Shown here: in pieces, positions 15,223 to 23,463 of the stretch | How positions within the stretch are numbered: the stretch's first letter is position 1 | How the letters are laid out: every line of letters starts with the position of its first letter | DNA from: an uncultured Bacteroidales bacterium | Lineage (GTDB): Bacteria; Bacteroidota; Bacteroidia; Bacteroidales; JAFGXI01 | DNA: 50,022 bases | Reading direction: 5' to 3' | Assembly: GCA_947311115.1 (NCBI GenBank) | Contig: CAMZKE010000015.1 | Location: 1 to 50,022 of the forward strand | Translations under genes and position numbers: made by a program | Notes under the pieces: model-generated | What the model saw: only the letters and a program-made list of their open reading frames with translations | What the model was told of the DNA's origin: nothing | Databases searched by the model: none

Positions 15223-17736
15223 TTATTTTGAATTTTCTAGTTTTTCGATTCGTTTTAGAAGTTCTTTATTTTGTTTAATTAGCATCTTAATTTCTTCGTC
15301 TTGTTTTATATTATCCTTTTTTAGTATATCAATATTAGCAATATTAGCTTTTAATTTCAAATTTTCTTTTTTTATAGCGTTAATATTTTTATTTAAACTA
15401 ATAATTTGCATTTGTTGATTTTCAACAGCTTCAAGTGTTTCAAAACCCATACGAGTCATATTAATACCGCCTTTTTCTTTTTTTGCAGATGTTAACCAAG
15501 GTAAGTGCTTATGTTTCTTTATAAATTTTTCAATACTAGGAATATCAAAATCTTTATTATAATTTTTATTGAAAACAAAATCAGGTTTATCGTAAATTGT
15601 TGGAGCTCCAATACCACCATAATAAATATCACCGGTAATTCGAGCATCGCCATCAACTGTTAACAATTTATCCGGTGTATTTGTATTTATTCCTACATAT
15701 CCACTTTTTAAAACAGTAAAAGCATTATGGGGTGTTAATATATTTCCGTCTGCAATAACAAATAAATCACTATTAATGTCAGTTGAATTTACAGGGGAAA
15801 ATACTTCGTTATAAGAACCTATAACAAACGAGCCGGCTGATGTAGCATTTGTGCCTATCCCAAATGAAGCTGTTCCATTACCTTGAGCATGAGTGCTAAT
15901 GCCTAAAGCAACAGATGCTTGGCCATCAGCAACAGTTGTTTCTCCAATAGCTAATGATGAGTTGCCGTTAGCAATTGTATTTGAACCCATTGCTATAGAT
16001 GAACTTCCAAATGCATTAGTTTGATGCCCCATACTAAAAGAAGCATCTCCTTGAGATAAAGTTATATAACCCATTGATACAGCAAATATTCCGGAAGCTT
16101 TTGTATGATAACCCATTGCAATAGCATCGTGATTTGTAGCATAACAAGAATCACCCATTGCTATTGAATGATACGAAGTAGCATGAGATAAATGTCCCAT
16201 TGCAATTGAAGCCTCGCCTGTTGCTTGTGTTTCTGTACCCATTGCGGTAGCATGGTCGCCCGATGCTAAAGTTGAAGAACCTAAAGCCAACGACGCAATT
16301 CCTGTTGCTTGTGTAGAATCGCCCATTGCAACAGATGTAAGTCCTGATGAAATTGTTTTGTAACCCATTGCAACACTCAAAGTGTCTTGTGCTTGAGTAT
16401 ATGCTCCTAATGCTAAAGATGCCACACCACTTGCTTTATTGTAAAAACCTAAAGCCATTGCTGATTCTGCACTTGCTGTATCGCCTTGCCCTAATACAAA
16501 AGAACCTTTTGCCAGAGCAGCAGATTCATGTCCAAAAGCATAAGTATTTGTGTCGGTGGCAATAACATGAGAACCAAAAGCGTAAGAATTTAAACCACTT
16601 GCAACAGAGCTATCACCTATTGATGTTGAGTTAAAGCCACGTGCAGTAGCTTTATAACCCATTGCTTGAGAAAAATCTCCTATACTCTTACTTTCAAAAC
16701 CTGTTGCCCAAGAATTTAGACCTACACTATCAGCACTTTCTATTATTACTCTACCTGTTAAAAATGCTTCTTTTAAAGGATACCATACCATACGTGCCTC
16801 TGATGGATTAATAACATAAGCTGTATCAGCAGCATAAATATTCATATAATTATCTGGTAAAGTTTTATCTAAGCGGTAACCACCTATTGCAAAGCCACCT
16901 TTATCGTTATTTGCTTTGTTGGTATTTTCTTCTTTAATATAAATGCGCACACTATCAGGTGTAACACGCATATACTCGTTTGTTACAGATTTATCCAACC
17001 TATAACCACCTATTGCAAAACCACCTTTATCGTTATTTGCATACATTCCATTATCATCTCTAACATAAACTCTAACACCACCATCATAAACTGCAAAAAT
17101 TGTTTGTCCGTCTTTGTTTTTTACTTCAAATAAAGGCAAAGTGTCGCTTACTGCACTGTCGCCCTGAACAACTAATTTACCCATTGGGTCTTCAATACCT
17201 ACTCCAACATTTTTTACATTTGTGTTATAAATATCGTCGCCATGAGCTGCCCACTTACTTGTATAGTTGCCTAGATAAACCTGTCCGCCATCGGTTAAAT
17301 AAAGCGTATCGTTACTAAAATTAAGTATCTGTTTATTTTGAATATCTTTTGCTAATAATGCAAAAGGTACAGATTTTAGTTGCGAGGTTCCTAAATCGGC
17401 ATAATTTGTACTGCCTGTTACATCAACTTCAAGTTTTATAAAGTATGGTCCGTTTATCCAATTTATATCTGAAAAAACATCAGATGTAGTTCCTTCACCA
17501 ATATTTAAATTTATTAAACCATATTGGTTTGTTGTTGGTGTAAAAGTTTCGGAATAAATATTTGTACCTGTTTGGCTTCCTTGCAAAATACTAATTTGCA
17601 CGCCAACAGGTTGGTTTGCCAATACATTACCTGAGCCATCTCTAACTACGGCTTGGTATTTAAAACTCTCGGGGGTCTGTGCAAATATGCTTATATTAAG
17701 TATAAGTGCAATAATAATTAATAGTGTTTTTTTCAT
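15223..17736 (-). CDS. Secreted YadA-head-like repeat protein with Bacteroidota tail-fibre C-terminus
   Basis: 837 residues from MKKTLLIII; the track start at 17775 precedes the signal peptide. Residues 21-120 form a domain common in Bacteroidota surface proteins (PESFKYQAVVRDGSGNVL). Next come two near-identical ~45-residue units containing NNDKGGFAIGGYRLDK. About twenty-one contiguous 14-residue repeats follow (~345-640; e.g. ASGVASLALGAY, ATGEASIAMGHL), the Hep/Hag pattern of YadA-type left-handed β-rolls. The C-terminus has the KFIKKHKHLPWLTSA block and a coiled coil (~770-837). No YadA membrane anchor is present. A trimeric surface fibre is inferred; function unknown. Confidence 0.85.
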   Translation of the reverse strand: MKKTLLIIIALILNISIFAQTPESFKYQAVVRDGSGNVLANQPVGVQISILQGSQTGTNIYSETFTPTTNQYGLINLNIGEGTTSDVFSDINWINGPYFIKLEVDVTGSTNYADLGTSQLKSVPFALLAKDIQNKQILNFSNDTLYLTDGGQVYLGNYTSKWAAHGDDIYNTNVKNVGVGIEDPMGKLVVQGDSAVSDTLPLFEVKNKDGQTIFAVYDGGVRVYVRDDNGMYANNDKGGFAIGGYRLDKSVTNEYMRVTPDSVRIYIKEENTNKANNDKGGFAIGGYRLDKTLPDNYMNIYAADTAYVINPSEARMVWYPLKEAFLTGRVIIESADSVGLNSWATGFESKSIGDFSQAMGYKATARGFNSTSIGDSSVASGLNSYAFGSHVIATDTNTYAFGHESAALAKGSFVLGQGDTASAESAMALGFYNKASGVASLALGAYTQAQDTLSVAMGYKTISSGLTSVAMGDSTQATGIASLALGSSTLASGDHATAMGTETQATGEASIAMGHLSHATSYHSIAMGDSCYATNHDAIAMGYHTKASGIFAVSMGYITLSQGDASFSMGHQTNAFGSSSIAMGSNTIANGNSSLAIGETTVADGQASVALGISTHAQGNGTASFGIGTNATSAGSFVIGSYNEVFSPVNSTDINSDLFVIADGNILTPHNAFTVLKSGYVGINTNTPDKLLTVDGDARITGDIYYGGIGAPTIYDKPDFVFNKNYNKDFDIPSIEKFIKKHKHLPWLTSAKKEKGGINMTRMGFETLEAVENQQMQIISLNKNINAIKKENLKLKANIANIDILKKDNIKQDEEIKMLIKQNKELLKRIEKLENSK

Positions 17737-17800
17737 GATATATTTTGTTTTAAACAAAGTTAATTTATTAATCACTAATTACAAAGTAAAGTGCTTAAAA

Positions 17801-18535
17801 TTACAATATTATACCGTTAGTTACGGAATTAATTTCTGTGTTTAACAGCAGTTTTTCATTTCTATATTTTAAAAGTAGCTGAGCAATTGCTAACACATCT
17901 TTCTCACAATATTTAACAATTCTAGCTAAGTCATTTTCTTGATAATAAACTTTATAAACCTGACTGCCGTCAATATCATCTTTTGGTGTTGGAATATTAA
18001 AAATTGTAGTAAGTAAATCTAACGATGTGTACGACTTATAATCGCCAAACTTCCACATTTCCATTGTATCTAAATGCTTAACTTCCCATGGTTTTAAACC
18101 AGAAATATTAAGTATTTTAGGTAACTTTATGCCATTAAGCAACATTCTGCGAGCAATATATGGATAATCGAATTCCTTGCCATTATGAGCACATAAATAA
18201 TATTTATCTTTATTATAATGAGTATTTAACATTTCGGCAAAGGCTAAAAGTAATTCTTTTTCATCATCACCAAAAAACGATTTTAATCTAAATTCTTTTG
18301 TTCCATCTTTTTCACTAATAAAACCTGTTGAAATACAAACAATTTTTCCAAATTCAGCATAAATTCCGGCTTTACTATATATATCTTCTGATGTTTCATT
18401 ATCAGAAATTAATCGAGATGCTTTTTTTGTCCACAATTGTTTTTCTTTTTCAGATAACATTTCAAATTTAGGATATAATGGTACGGTTTCAATATCTAAA
18501 AATAGTATTTCGTTTAAATTTAGTTTATAGAACAT
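17801..18535 (-). CDS. 3'-5' exonuclease, DNA polymerase B-type (DEDDy) family
   Basis: 244 residues. Exonuclease motifs are EILFLDIETVP (Exo I, residues ~8-18), AHNGKEFDYPYIARRM (Exo II, ~122), and IVKYCEKDVLAIAQLLLKY (Exo III region, with YxxxD spacing). This is the stand-alone PolB-exonuclease-like family (DNA_pol_B_exo2 type). No polymerase domain is present. It should remove 3' nucleotides from DNA or RNA, but its cellular role is not established. It is 15 bp downstream of uridine kinase on the same strand, so the two are probably co-transcribed. Confidence 0.85.
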   Translation of the reverse strand: MFYKLNLNEILFLDIETVPLYPKFEMLSEKEKQLWTKKASRLISDNETSEDIYSKAGIYAEFGKIVCISTGFISEKDGTKEFRLKSFFGDDEKELLLAFAEMLNTHYNKDKYYLCAHNGKEFDYPYIARRMLLNGIKLPKILNISGLKPWEVKHLDTMEMWKFGDYKSYTSLDLLTTIFNIPTPKDDIDGSQVYKVYYQENDLARIVKYCEKDVLAIAQLLLKYRNEKLLLNTEINSVTNGIIL

Positions 18536-18550
18536 TTGGGTTTGTTTTAG

Positions 18551-19156
18551 TTATAAATTTTGCTTTATATGACTTTTTACTATATCAATTGCAACTTTGT
18601 TTTTTCCTCCTTGAGGAATAATTATATCGGCATATCGTTTACTAGGTTCAATAAATTGCAGATGCATTGGTTTAATTGTTTCGTGATATCTGTCCATAAT
18701 TACATCGACACCCCAGCCACGTTCAGTTATATCTCTGTTTATCACTCTTATAAGTCTATCGTCGGCATCAGCACTTACAAATATTTTTATATCAAATAAA
18801 TTTCTTAATTGTAAATTTGTTAGTACAAGAATTCCTTCTACAATTACCACTTTTTTAGGTGTAACAGTATTGGTTTCTTTAAGCCTTGTACAAGTTTTAT
18901 AGGAGTATGTTGGTTCTTCAATATTTTTTCCTTTTATTAAATCGAACAAATGTTTCGTAAGTAAATCAAACTCAATAGAATCAGGGTGGTCGAAATTAAT
19001 TTTTTTTCTATCTTCCATAGATAGATGTGAATTATCTCTATAGTAAGAATCTTGTGTTAAAACAGCTACTTCACCTTTTGGTAAACTTTCTATAATTTTT
19101 CTTACAACTGTTGTTTTTCCAGAGCCTGTTCCTCCTGCAATACCTATTACTAACAT
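18551..19156 (-). CDS. udk: Uridine kinase
   Basis: 201 residues, full length. P-loop IGIAGGTGSGKTTVVRKI lies at residues 4-21. Further family motifs are LTQDSYYRD, NFDHPDSIEFDLL, PTYSYKTCTR and VIVEGILVL (Walker B-like), then DRLIRVINRDITERG. It phosphorylates uridine and cytidine with ATP or GTP in the pyrimidine salvage pathway. It is the first gene of a likely two-gene unit with the exonuclease. The 187 bp upstream, to 19343, contains no recognisable gene. Confidence 0.95.
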   Translation of the reverse strand: MLVIGIAGGTGSGKTTVVRKIIESLPKGEVAVLTQDSYYRDNSHLSMEDRKKINFDHPDSIEFDLLTKHLFDLIKGKNIEEPTYSYKTCTRLKETNTVTPKKVVIVEGILVLTNLQLRNLFDIKIFVSADADDRLIRVINRDITERGWGVDVIMDRYHETIKPMHLQFIEPSKRYADIIIPQGGKNKVAIDIVKSHIKQNL

Positions 19157-19343
19157 TTTTATCTATTTTTTTAATTTACACTCTACTTAGAATGTTTAAA
19201 ATATAAAAACACCATTTTAGTTAAAAGCGAAAAAGGAATTTTTATTTTCTATAAAATTATGAATAATGTTTTAATGTTGCAATTTTTATCTTTTAAAGTA
19301 AATAAAAAATTAATGTAAAGAAGTGATAATCAACAACAATACA

Positions 19344-20108
19344 TTAAAATTTATCGAAAACGCCCATACCAAAAAGTGCAAAATCATATTTTACAGGGTC
19401 GTTTTTATCGAAATTTTTTAAATTATTAGTAAGCTCTTCTACTGCTTGCCAGTCGTTTTGTTTTCTGGTTAGTAATCCTAATTTTCGTGAAACATTACCT
19501 GAATGCACATCTAAGGGCATCATTAAAGCAGAAGATGGAATATCCCAAATGCCAAAGTCAACACCATTATTATCGTTTCTTACCATCCACCTTAGGTACA
19601 TATTTATTCGTTTTGCTGCCGATTTGTTTTCTACATTGGCAATATGTTTTGTTGTCCGTTTTGGATATTCTATTTCAAAAAATATATTTCTAAAATCAAT
19701 AAGAGTATTTCTAATATTTTTATGAGTATTAAACGATTTTTCAAATATTTTTTTTAGCCCTCCATGTTTTGTATAAATATTTTTAAGCGATTTTATAAAA
19801 AATATACAATCTTCGCCATTAAATGTACGATGCTTAAAATCTACAAGTCTATTTAAATCATTATCTGTATGATTTAGCACAAAATCAACGGGTGAATTAT
19901 CCATTAAATTAATAAGTTTAAGCGAATTATTAATTATCATTTTTCTATTCCCCCATGCTATTGTAGCTGCTAAGAAACCTGCAATTTCAATATTTTCTCT
20001 ATCAGAAAACATTCGTGGAATTTGAATAGGGTCAGTTTTAATAAACTCTTCTTTATTAAATTCTATATATTTTTGGTCTAATAATTCTTTTATATCTTGT
20101 TTATCCAT
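19344..20108 (-). CDS. TIGR02757/DUF2400 family protein
   Basis: 254 residues from MDKQDIKELL; the track start at 20147 lies inside a terminator hairpin. Family features are DPIQIPRMFSDRENIEIAGF near the N-terminus, TIAWGNRKMIINNS, and the strongly conserved ALMMPLDVHSGNVSRKLGLL and DPVKYDFALFGMGV near the C-terminus. The family is widespread in Bacteroidota and has a helical fold reminiscent of HhH DNA glycosylases, but its biochemical role is unknown to me. It stands alone, flanked by intergenic regions on both sides. Confidence 0.88.
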   Translation of the reverse strand: MDKQDIKELLDQKYIEFNKEEFIKTDPIQIPRMFSDRENIEIAGFLAATIAWGNRKMIINNSLKLINLMDNSPVDFVLNHTDNDLNRLVDFKHRTFNGEDCIFFIKSLKNIYTKHGGLKKIFEKSFNTHKNIRNTLIDFRNIFFEIEYPKRTTKHIANVENKSAAKRINMYLRWMVRNDNNGVDFGIWDIPSSALMMPLDVHSGNVSRKLGLLTRKQNDWQAVEELTNNLKNFDKNDPVKYDFALFGMGVFDKF

Positions 20109-20121
20109 TTTGTGAAATAAT

Positions 20122-20147
20122 AAAGCTCGTATTAACGAGCTTTTCAA
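20122..20147 (-). terminator. Hairpin terminator downstream of the β-barrel gene
   Basis: AAAGCTCGT (20122-20130) pairs perfectly with ACGAGCTTT (20135-20143). On the minus strand it is followed by a short T-rich tract. It lies just upstream of the TIGR02757 start and would end transcription from the gene at 20312-21007. Confidence 0.55.
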
Positions 20148-20150
20148 TTA

Positions 20151-20292
20151 GAGTTTATCTAGAAAGTCCGATTTCTACGTTGTTGCTCAAAATCCAAATC
20201 CTCAAATACATTAGTATTCTGCGGTTTGAATTTCTCTCACGTCTTGAACTCGAACTTTCTAGCTCAAACTCTCTACTTTATGGACGGACTTT
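20151..20292. repeat. Structured intergenic element with nested inverted repeats
   Basis: GAGTTTATCTAGAAAGT (20151) is an imperfect inverted copy of ACTTTCTAGCTCAAACTC (20254-20271). AAAGTCCG (20163) is an inverted copy of CGGACTTT (20285-20292). The interior is less AT-rich than the surrounding spacer and has no ORF. It looks like a small mobile or structured repeat, but no second copy exists in the window. Confidence 0.4.
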
Positions 20293-20311
20293 AATTAGTA
20301 ATATTTTATAA

Positions 20312-21007
20312 TTATAAGAAAAATCTTAACCCAACAGATATTGCTGTTACATCTAAACCTAAGCCAAAATCATTAGTTTTTGTTTTGTTTTCCCAATTTA
20401 CACCTGCTGTTGTACCTTCTGATTTTCTTGATAAACTTTGAAAGCTTAGTCCAGCCCATTTAGCTTCTAATGCACAACGGTCGTTTAAAAAATAATTAAA
20501 TCCAATACTTAATTGTGCTGCAAAACTAAAAATTTTGGTAGGGTCATCGTCCTCAGTACCTGTTCCTGCATTATTCAAACGTAAATCTTTACTTGAGCCC
20601 ATACCTATTGGTAAAGCAAATTCGGCAAAAGCAAAAGCGTGGTCACCGGTATTTTTATAATATCTAACAAAGGGTGAAATATAGAAAATTCCATCTTTTT
20701 GTATATTATCGAAAGTAGTATTGCCGGCACCTAATGCATCATACATTGTTGTTTTAGTAAAATCGTAACCAATACCTAAACCTGCACCAAGATTATCGTT
20801 AACCATATAACCAACTTCAGGTAAAAAGTTAAAACTAAAAGTTGAGTTATTTTTTGTGGTAGTAGTGGTATTTCCTGTAGTATTAGAGGTTTCTCCTGAA
20901 TTTGTTCCAAAACCTAATGAACCACCTGCAATAATTTTACCACCTTCAATTTGAGCATTAACACCTAGTGAAACTGCTACAATTACAATAAATAATAATT
21001 TTTTCAT
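20312..21007 (-). CDS. Outer-membrane β-barrel protein
   Basis: 231 residues. The signal peptide ends at GVNAQ (~19). Alternating hydrophobic strands with turns follow (FNFLPEVGYMVNDNLGAGLGIGYDF, ISPFVRYYKNTGDHAFAFAEFALPIG), ending with a terminal aromatic strand AISVGLRFFL, the pattern recognised by the BAM machinery. An eight-stranded OmpW/OmpX-like barrel is likely. A Thr/Asn-rich stretch (TSNTTGNTTTTTKNNST) near residues 40-55 would be an exposed loop. The role is unknown; such genes are very common in Bacteroidota. Confidence 0.82.
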   Translation of the reverse strand: MKKLLFIVIVAVSLGVNAQIEGGKIIAGGSLGFGTNSGETSNTTGNTTTTTKNNSTFSFNFLPEVGYMVNDNLGAGLGIGYDFTKTTMYDALGAGNTTFDNIQKDGIFYISPFVRYYKNTGDHAFAFAEFALPIGMGSSKDLRLNNAGTGTEDDDPTKIFSFAAQLSIGFNYFLNDRCALEAKWAGLSFQSLSRKSEGTTAGVNWENKTKTNDFGLGLDVTAISVGLRFFL

Positions 21008-21033
21008 TTGTATATTTTTAAAATTTAGTGTTA

Positions 21034-21041
21034 CAAAGGTA
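21034..21041 (-). promoter_or_regulatory. Candidate -7 box (TACCTTTG) for the β-barrel gene
   Basis: TACCTTTG on the minus strand matches TAnnTTTG, 26 bp before the ATG at 21007. The -33 box is weak. Confidence 0.45.
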
Positions 21042-21116
21042 ATAAATTTATTTAGGACAAGTAAAAATAGTGAAGAAATAATTATTAAATAATAGTTTAT
21101 ACAAATTTAATTTACA

Positions 21117-21124
21117 TATATTTG
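21117..21124 (+). promoter_or_regulatory. Candidate -7 box (TATATTTG) for the DUF4190-like gene
   Basis: TATATTTG lies 26 bp before the ATG at 21151. A degenerate TTTA lies about 17 bp upstream of it. Confidence 0.5.
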
Positions 21125-21150
21125 TTGCTTAACTATAAAAAAATGTAAAA

Positions 21151-21792
21151 ATGAGTGAAGAAAAAACAAATGCAGGTCAAGGCTTAGGAATAGCTGGTTT
21201 TGTGTTAGGACTTATAGCCCTTATTATTTCGTTTATTCCGTGTTTAGGAATGTATGCATTAGTACCGGGTATTATTGCAATTATTTTAAGTGCAATTGGC
21301 TTTTCACAAGCAAACAAAAACAACGGTGCAAAAGGTTTAATTATTGCAGCTTTAGTAGTTTCTATATTAGGAACAATTATTGCCGGATGGCAATATTATG
21401 CAATTTCGCATGTAGCAAATACTTACGTTGATGCTTTAGAAAATTTTGACGATGAGTTTAAAGATGCTATGGAAGATATTGAAGAAGACGGTGCATTAGA
21501 TGCTTCTACTTTAGTATCAGGAACTGATGATATTCAAAAATATATTGATGAAGAAGACTATGACAACGTTATTGATATATACGAAAAAACTGTTGATAAG
21601 TACATTGATAACTTAAAAAACATGAGCGAAGGTAATTTAAATAATCTTGGCGAAAATATGGCTGCTGTAACAGTGGTAACAGCTGTAACTGTAAAAGTTG
21701 CTACTGCTGAACCTTTCTTTAGTGACGAGCAAAGAGAAAGATTTGAAAAAATACAGAAGAAGTATGACGATATGGAAAAAGAGAATGAGTAA
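21151..21792 (+). CDS. DUF4190-like membrane protein
   Basis: 213 residues. A short polar N-terminus is followed by two hydrophobic segments with the DUF4190 pattern (GLGIAGFVLGLIALIISFIPCLGMYALVPGIIAIILSAIGFSQA, then GLIIAALVVSILGTIIAGW). The rest is an acidic helical tail (ENFDDEFKDAMEDIEED...) with no recognised domain. The following gene starts 2 bp after its stop, so the two are probably co-transcribed and translationally coupled. Function unknown. Confidence 0.8.
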   Translation: MSEEKTNAGQGLGIAGFVLGLIALIISFIPCLGMYALVPGIIAIILSAIGFSQANKNNGAKGLIIAALVVSILGTIIAGWQYYAISHVANTYVDALENFDDEFKDAMEDIEEDGALDASTLVSGTDDIQKYIDEEDYDNVIDIYEKTVDKYIDNLKNMSEGNLNNLGENMAAVTVVTAVTVKVATAEPFFSDEQRERFEKIQKKYDDMEKENE

Positions 21793-21794
21793 TC

Positions 21795-22187
21795 ATGATT
21801 TTACAAAATAATATTTTTGTAAAAAATTATAAAATAATAAATTTATTATTTGCCGGAATATTTGGAATGGTTTTCCTTTATTCCGGCATTTTTTCTGCTC
21901 AAAAAAACAACCACCCTATTCCATCAGCATGTATTGTAAAACCTTGTGCTAGTACTGGCTTGTCTAGAGGTTTTTCCGAAATAATGAGACTTAATTTTAA
22001 CTCGGCTCAAAAATATAATAAAAACTCAATACCTATATTTATTTTCTTTTTATTTCAATTAATATTAAGATTAATTTTAGCCAAAATTTTAAACAAAAGA
22101 AATATTAAAACAATATTATTTAGCGATATAGCTTTCTCAGTTTTATTATATATTTATAGCTTTAGTGGTTTAGTTTTCGTAAATTAA
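21795..22187 (+). CDS. DUF2752-like membrane protein
   Basis: 130 residues with three hydrophobic segments. The motif PSACIVKPCASTGLSRGFSEIMRLNF followed by A..YN.NSIPIF matches the DUF2752 pattern (CP.CG.TRAF...L..GDF..A...NP). The Cys-Pro-x-Cys is rearranged here to KPCAS. DUF2752 proteins are small integral membrane proteins without a known function. It follows the DUF4190-like gene by 2 bp. Confidence 0.7.
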   Translation: MILQNNIFVKNYKIINLLFAGIFGMVFLYSGIFSAQKNNHPIPSACIVKPCASTGLSRGFSEIMRLNFNSAQKYNKNSIPIFIFFLFQLILRLILAKILNKRNIKTILFSDIAFSVLLYIYSFSGLVFVN

Positions 22188-22218
22188 TTTGTGGCACAAA
22201 ATATGTTACACAATTTTG

Positions 22219-22226
22219 TATTTTTG
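22219..22226 (+). promoter_or_regulatory. Candidate -7 box (TATTTTTG) for the DUF3078 gene
   Basis: TATTTTTG matches TAnnTTTG and lies 14 bp before the ATG at 22241, giving a very short leader. No good -33 box at the right spacing. Confidence 0.4.
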
Positions 22227-22240
22227 CAAAAAATTACAGA

Positions 22241-23182
22241 ATGAGACACTACCTTTTTTTATTTTTTATTCTTTCATTACTTAATAATGCCGAAATAAAA
22301 TCGCAAAGTATTGATAGTTTAAGATATTGGAAAATAAAATCGGCAACAAATATTAATTTAACTCAAGGAGCTGTTTCTAACTGGACTGAGGGAGGCGAAA
22401 CATATATTTCTATTTTAGGTATATTAAAAACAGAAGCAAATTACAAAAAACAGAACTCGTCGTGGGACAATAACCTTGAGTTAAGATACGGAACCATGAT
22501 TGTTAGAGATGTATTAAAAAATAACAGAGTTGGAGTTATTCGTACTGACGATAGGATAGATTTATTTAGTACATATGGGTTAAAATTCTATAAAAATATA
22601 AATATGACTGTAATGGGAAACTTCCGTTCTCAATTTGTTGAAGGCTACGATTACCCAAACGATTCGGTTCCTGTTTCAGATTTTATGTCGCCAGCTAAAA
22701 TATATTTTGCATTTGGTTTTGAATATAAACGTAAAGATAATATAACTTTTATGCTATCGCCATTTACTATTAAAAACACATTAGTTGCATCATCAAAGGT
22801 TGACGAAACAAAATATGGATTAGAAAAAGGACATAGAGCTAAACGAGAAATAGGTTCATATTTAAAATTATTCTACAAAACTACATTATGGGATAACGTA
22901 ATTATGATTAATAAATTAATTATGTTTTCAAACTATTTAGAAAAACCTGAAAATATTGATTTCGATTATCAAGTAGATTTTAACATGAAAGTAAATACTT
23001 TTATACAAGCGTCATTACATTTTCATTTTATTTATGACGATAATATTGATATTCCGGTATATGATTACTCAACCGGAAAAAAGGTAAAAACAGGAGTAAC
23101 AAAAGGACTTCAGTTTAAAGAACTTTTATCAATTGGTTTTATTTATACTTTGCAGAATAAAACAAAACCGTTAGCAAAATAG
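22241..23182 (+). CDS. DUF3078 family outer-membrane-associated protein
   Basis: 313 residues. A signal peptide ends near EIKSQ (~22). The mature start matches the DUF3078 pattern: WKIKSATNINLTQGAVSNWTEGG, then NNLELRYGTMIVRD, RTDDRIDLFSTYGLKFYKN and the C-terminal KGLQFKELLSIGFIYTL. The alternating pattern suggests a β-barrel. The family is found in Bacteroidota and its function is unknown. It is followed by a 281-bp spacer before the convergent yaaA gene. Confidence 0.85.
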   Translation: MRHYLFLFFILSLLNNAEIKSQSIDSLRYWKIKSATNINLTQGAVSNWTEGGETYISILGILKTEANYKKQNSSWDNNLELRYGTMIVRDVLKNNRVGVIRTDDRIDLFSTYGLKFYKNINMTVMGNFRSQFVEGYDYPNDSVPVSDFMSPAKIYFAFGFEYKRKDNITFMLSPFTIKNTLVASSKVDETKYGLEKGHRAKREIGSYLKLFYKTTLWDNVIMINKLIMFSNYLEKPENIDFDYQVDFNMKVNTFIQASLHFHFIYDDNIDIPVYDYSTGKKVKTGVTKGLQFKELLSIGFIYTLQNKTKPLAK

Positions 23183-23263
23183 TAATACTATTTATAAATT
23201 ACTGAACTTCCGCACCCAATATAATCAATATATACAATAGTTTTAAAAATTATTGTCAGCGGT

Positions 23264-23303
23264 GGCTTTTTTTTACTTTTCAGCTACAGGGAAAGTAAAA
23301 GCC
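23264..23303. repeat. Inverted repeat in the DUF3078-yaaA spacer
   Basis: GGCTTTTTTTTACTTTT pairs with GAAAGTAAAAGCC with a bulge of four Ts, between convergent genes. It could act as a terminator, but there is no proper T-tract. The rest of 23183-23425 shows nothing recognisable. Confidence 0.3.
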
Positions 23304-23424
23304 TTTCTGGCTTGAATACATATAATGCAAATTAGGAATTTCGGAATCTTACACAAAACCGTAGTAAAGACTTAATAAGTTGTAAATAAATGACTTATCA
23401 TAGCATTAAATATTGTTTTTCATA

Positions 23425-23460
23425 ATTATACCTCGTTAGCTTACGGCGAGGATATTCATT
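23425..23460 (+). repeat. Hairpin repeat family 1, partial copy
   Basis: ACCTCGTTAGCTTACGGCGAGGATATTCATT corresponds to the right-hand hairpin and end of the full copy at 36209-36300 (CCTCGTCCGCTTGCGGCGAGGAGATTCATT). It ends 3 bp from the yaaA stop codon. Confidence 0.65.
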
Positions 23461-23463
23461 ATA

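Noticed and set aside
15800-16720. Regular ~42-bp DNA periodicity considered as a minisatellite or CRISPR-like array
   Set aside because: It is the codon-level image of 14-residue protein repeats in the YadA-head-like gene; individual DNA units are diverged.
16347-17318. Plus-strand ORFs (16347-16565, 17100-17318) opposite the repeat protein
   Set aside because: Low-complexity Leu/Cys/His-rich antisense shadows of the coding repeats.
15223-17736. Tail-fibre-like protein considered as evidence of a prophage
   Set aside because: No capsid, terminase, portal, integrase or lysis gene is nearby. The C-terminal block is common in Bacteroidota surface proteins.
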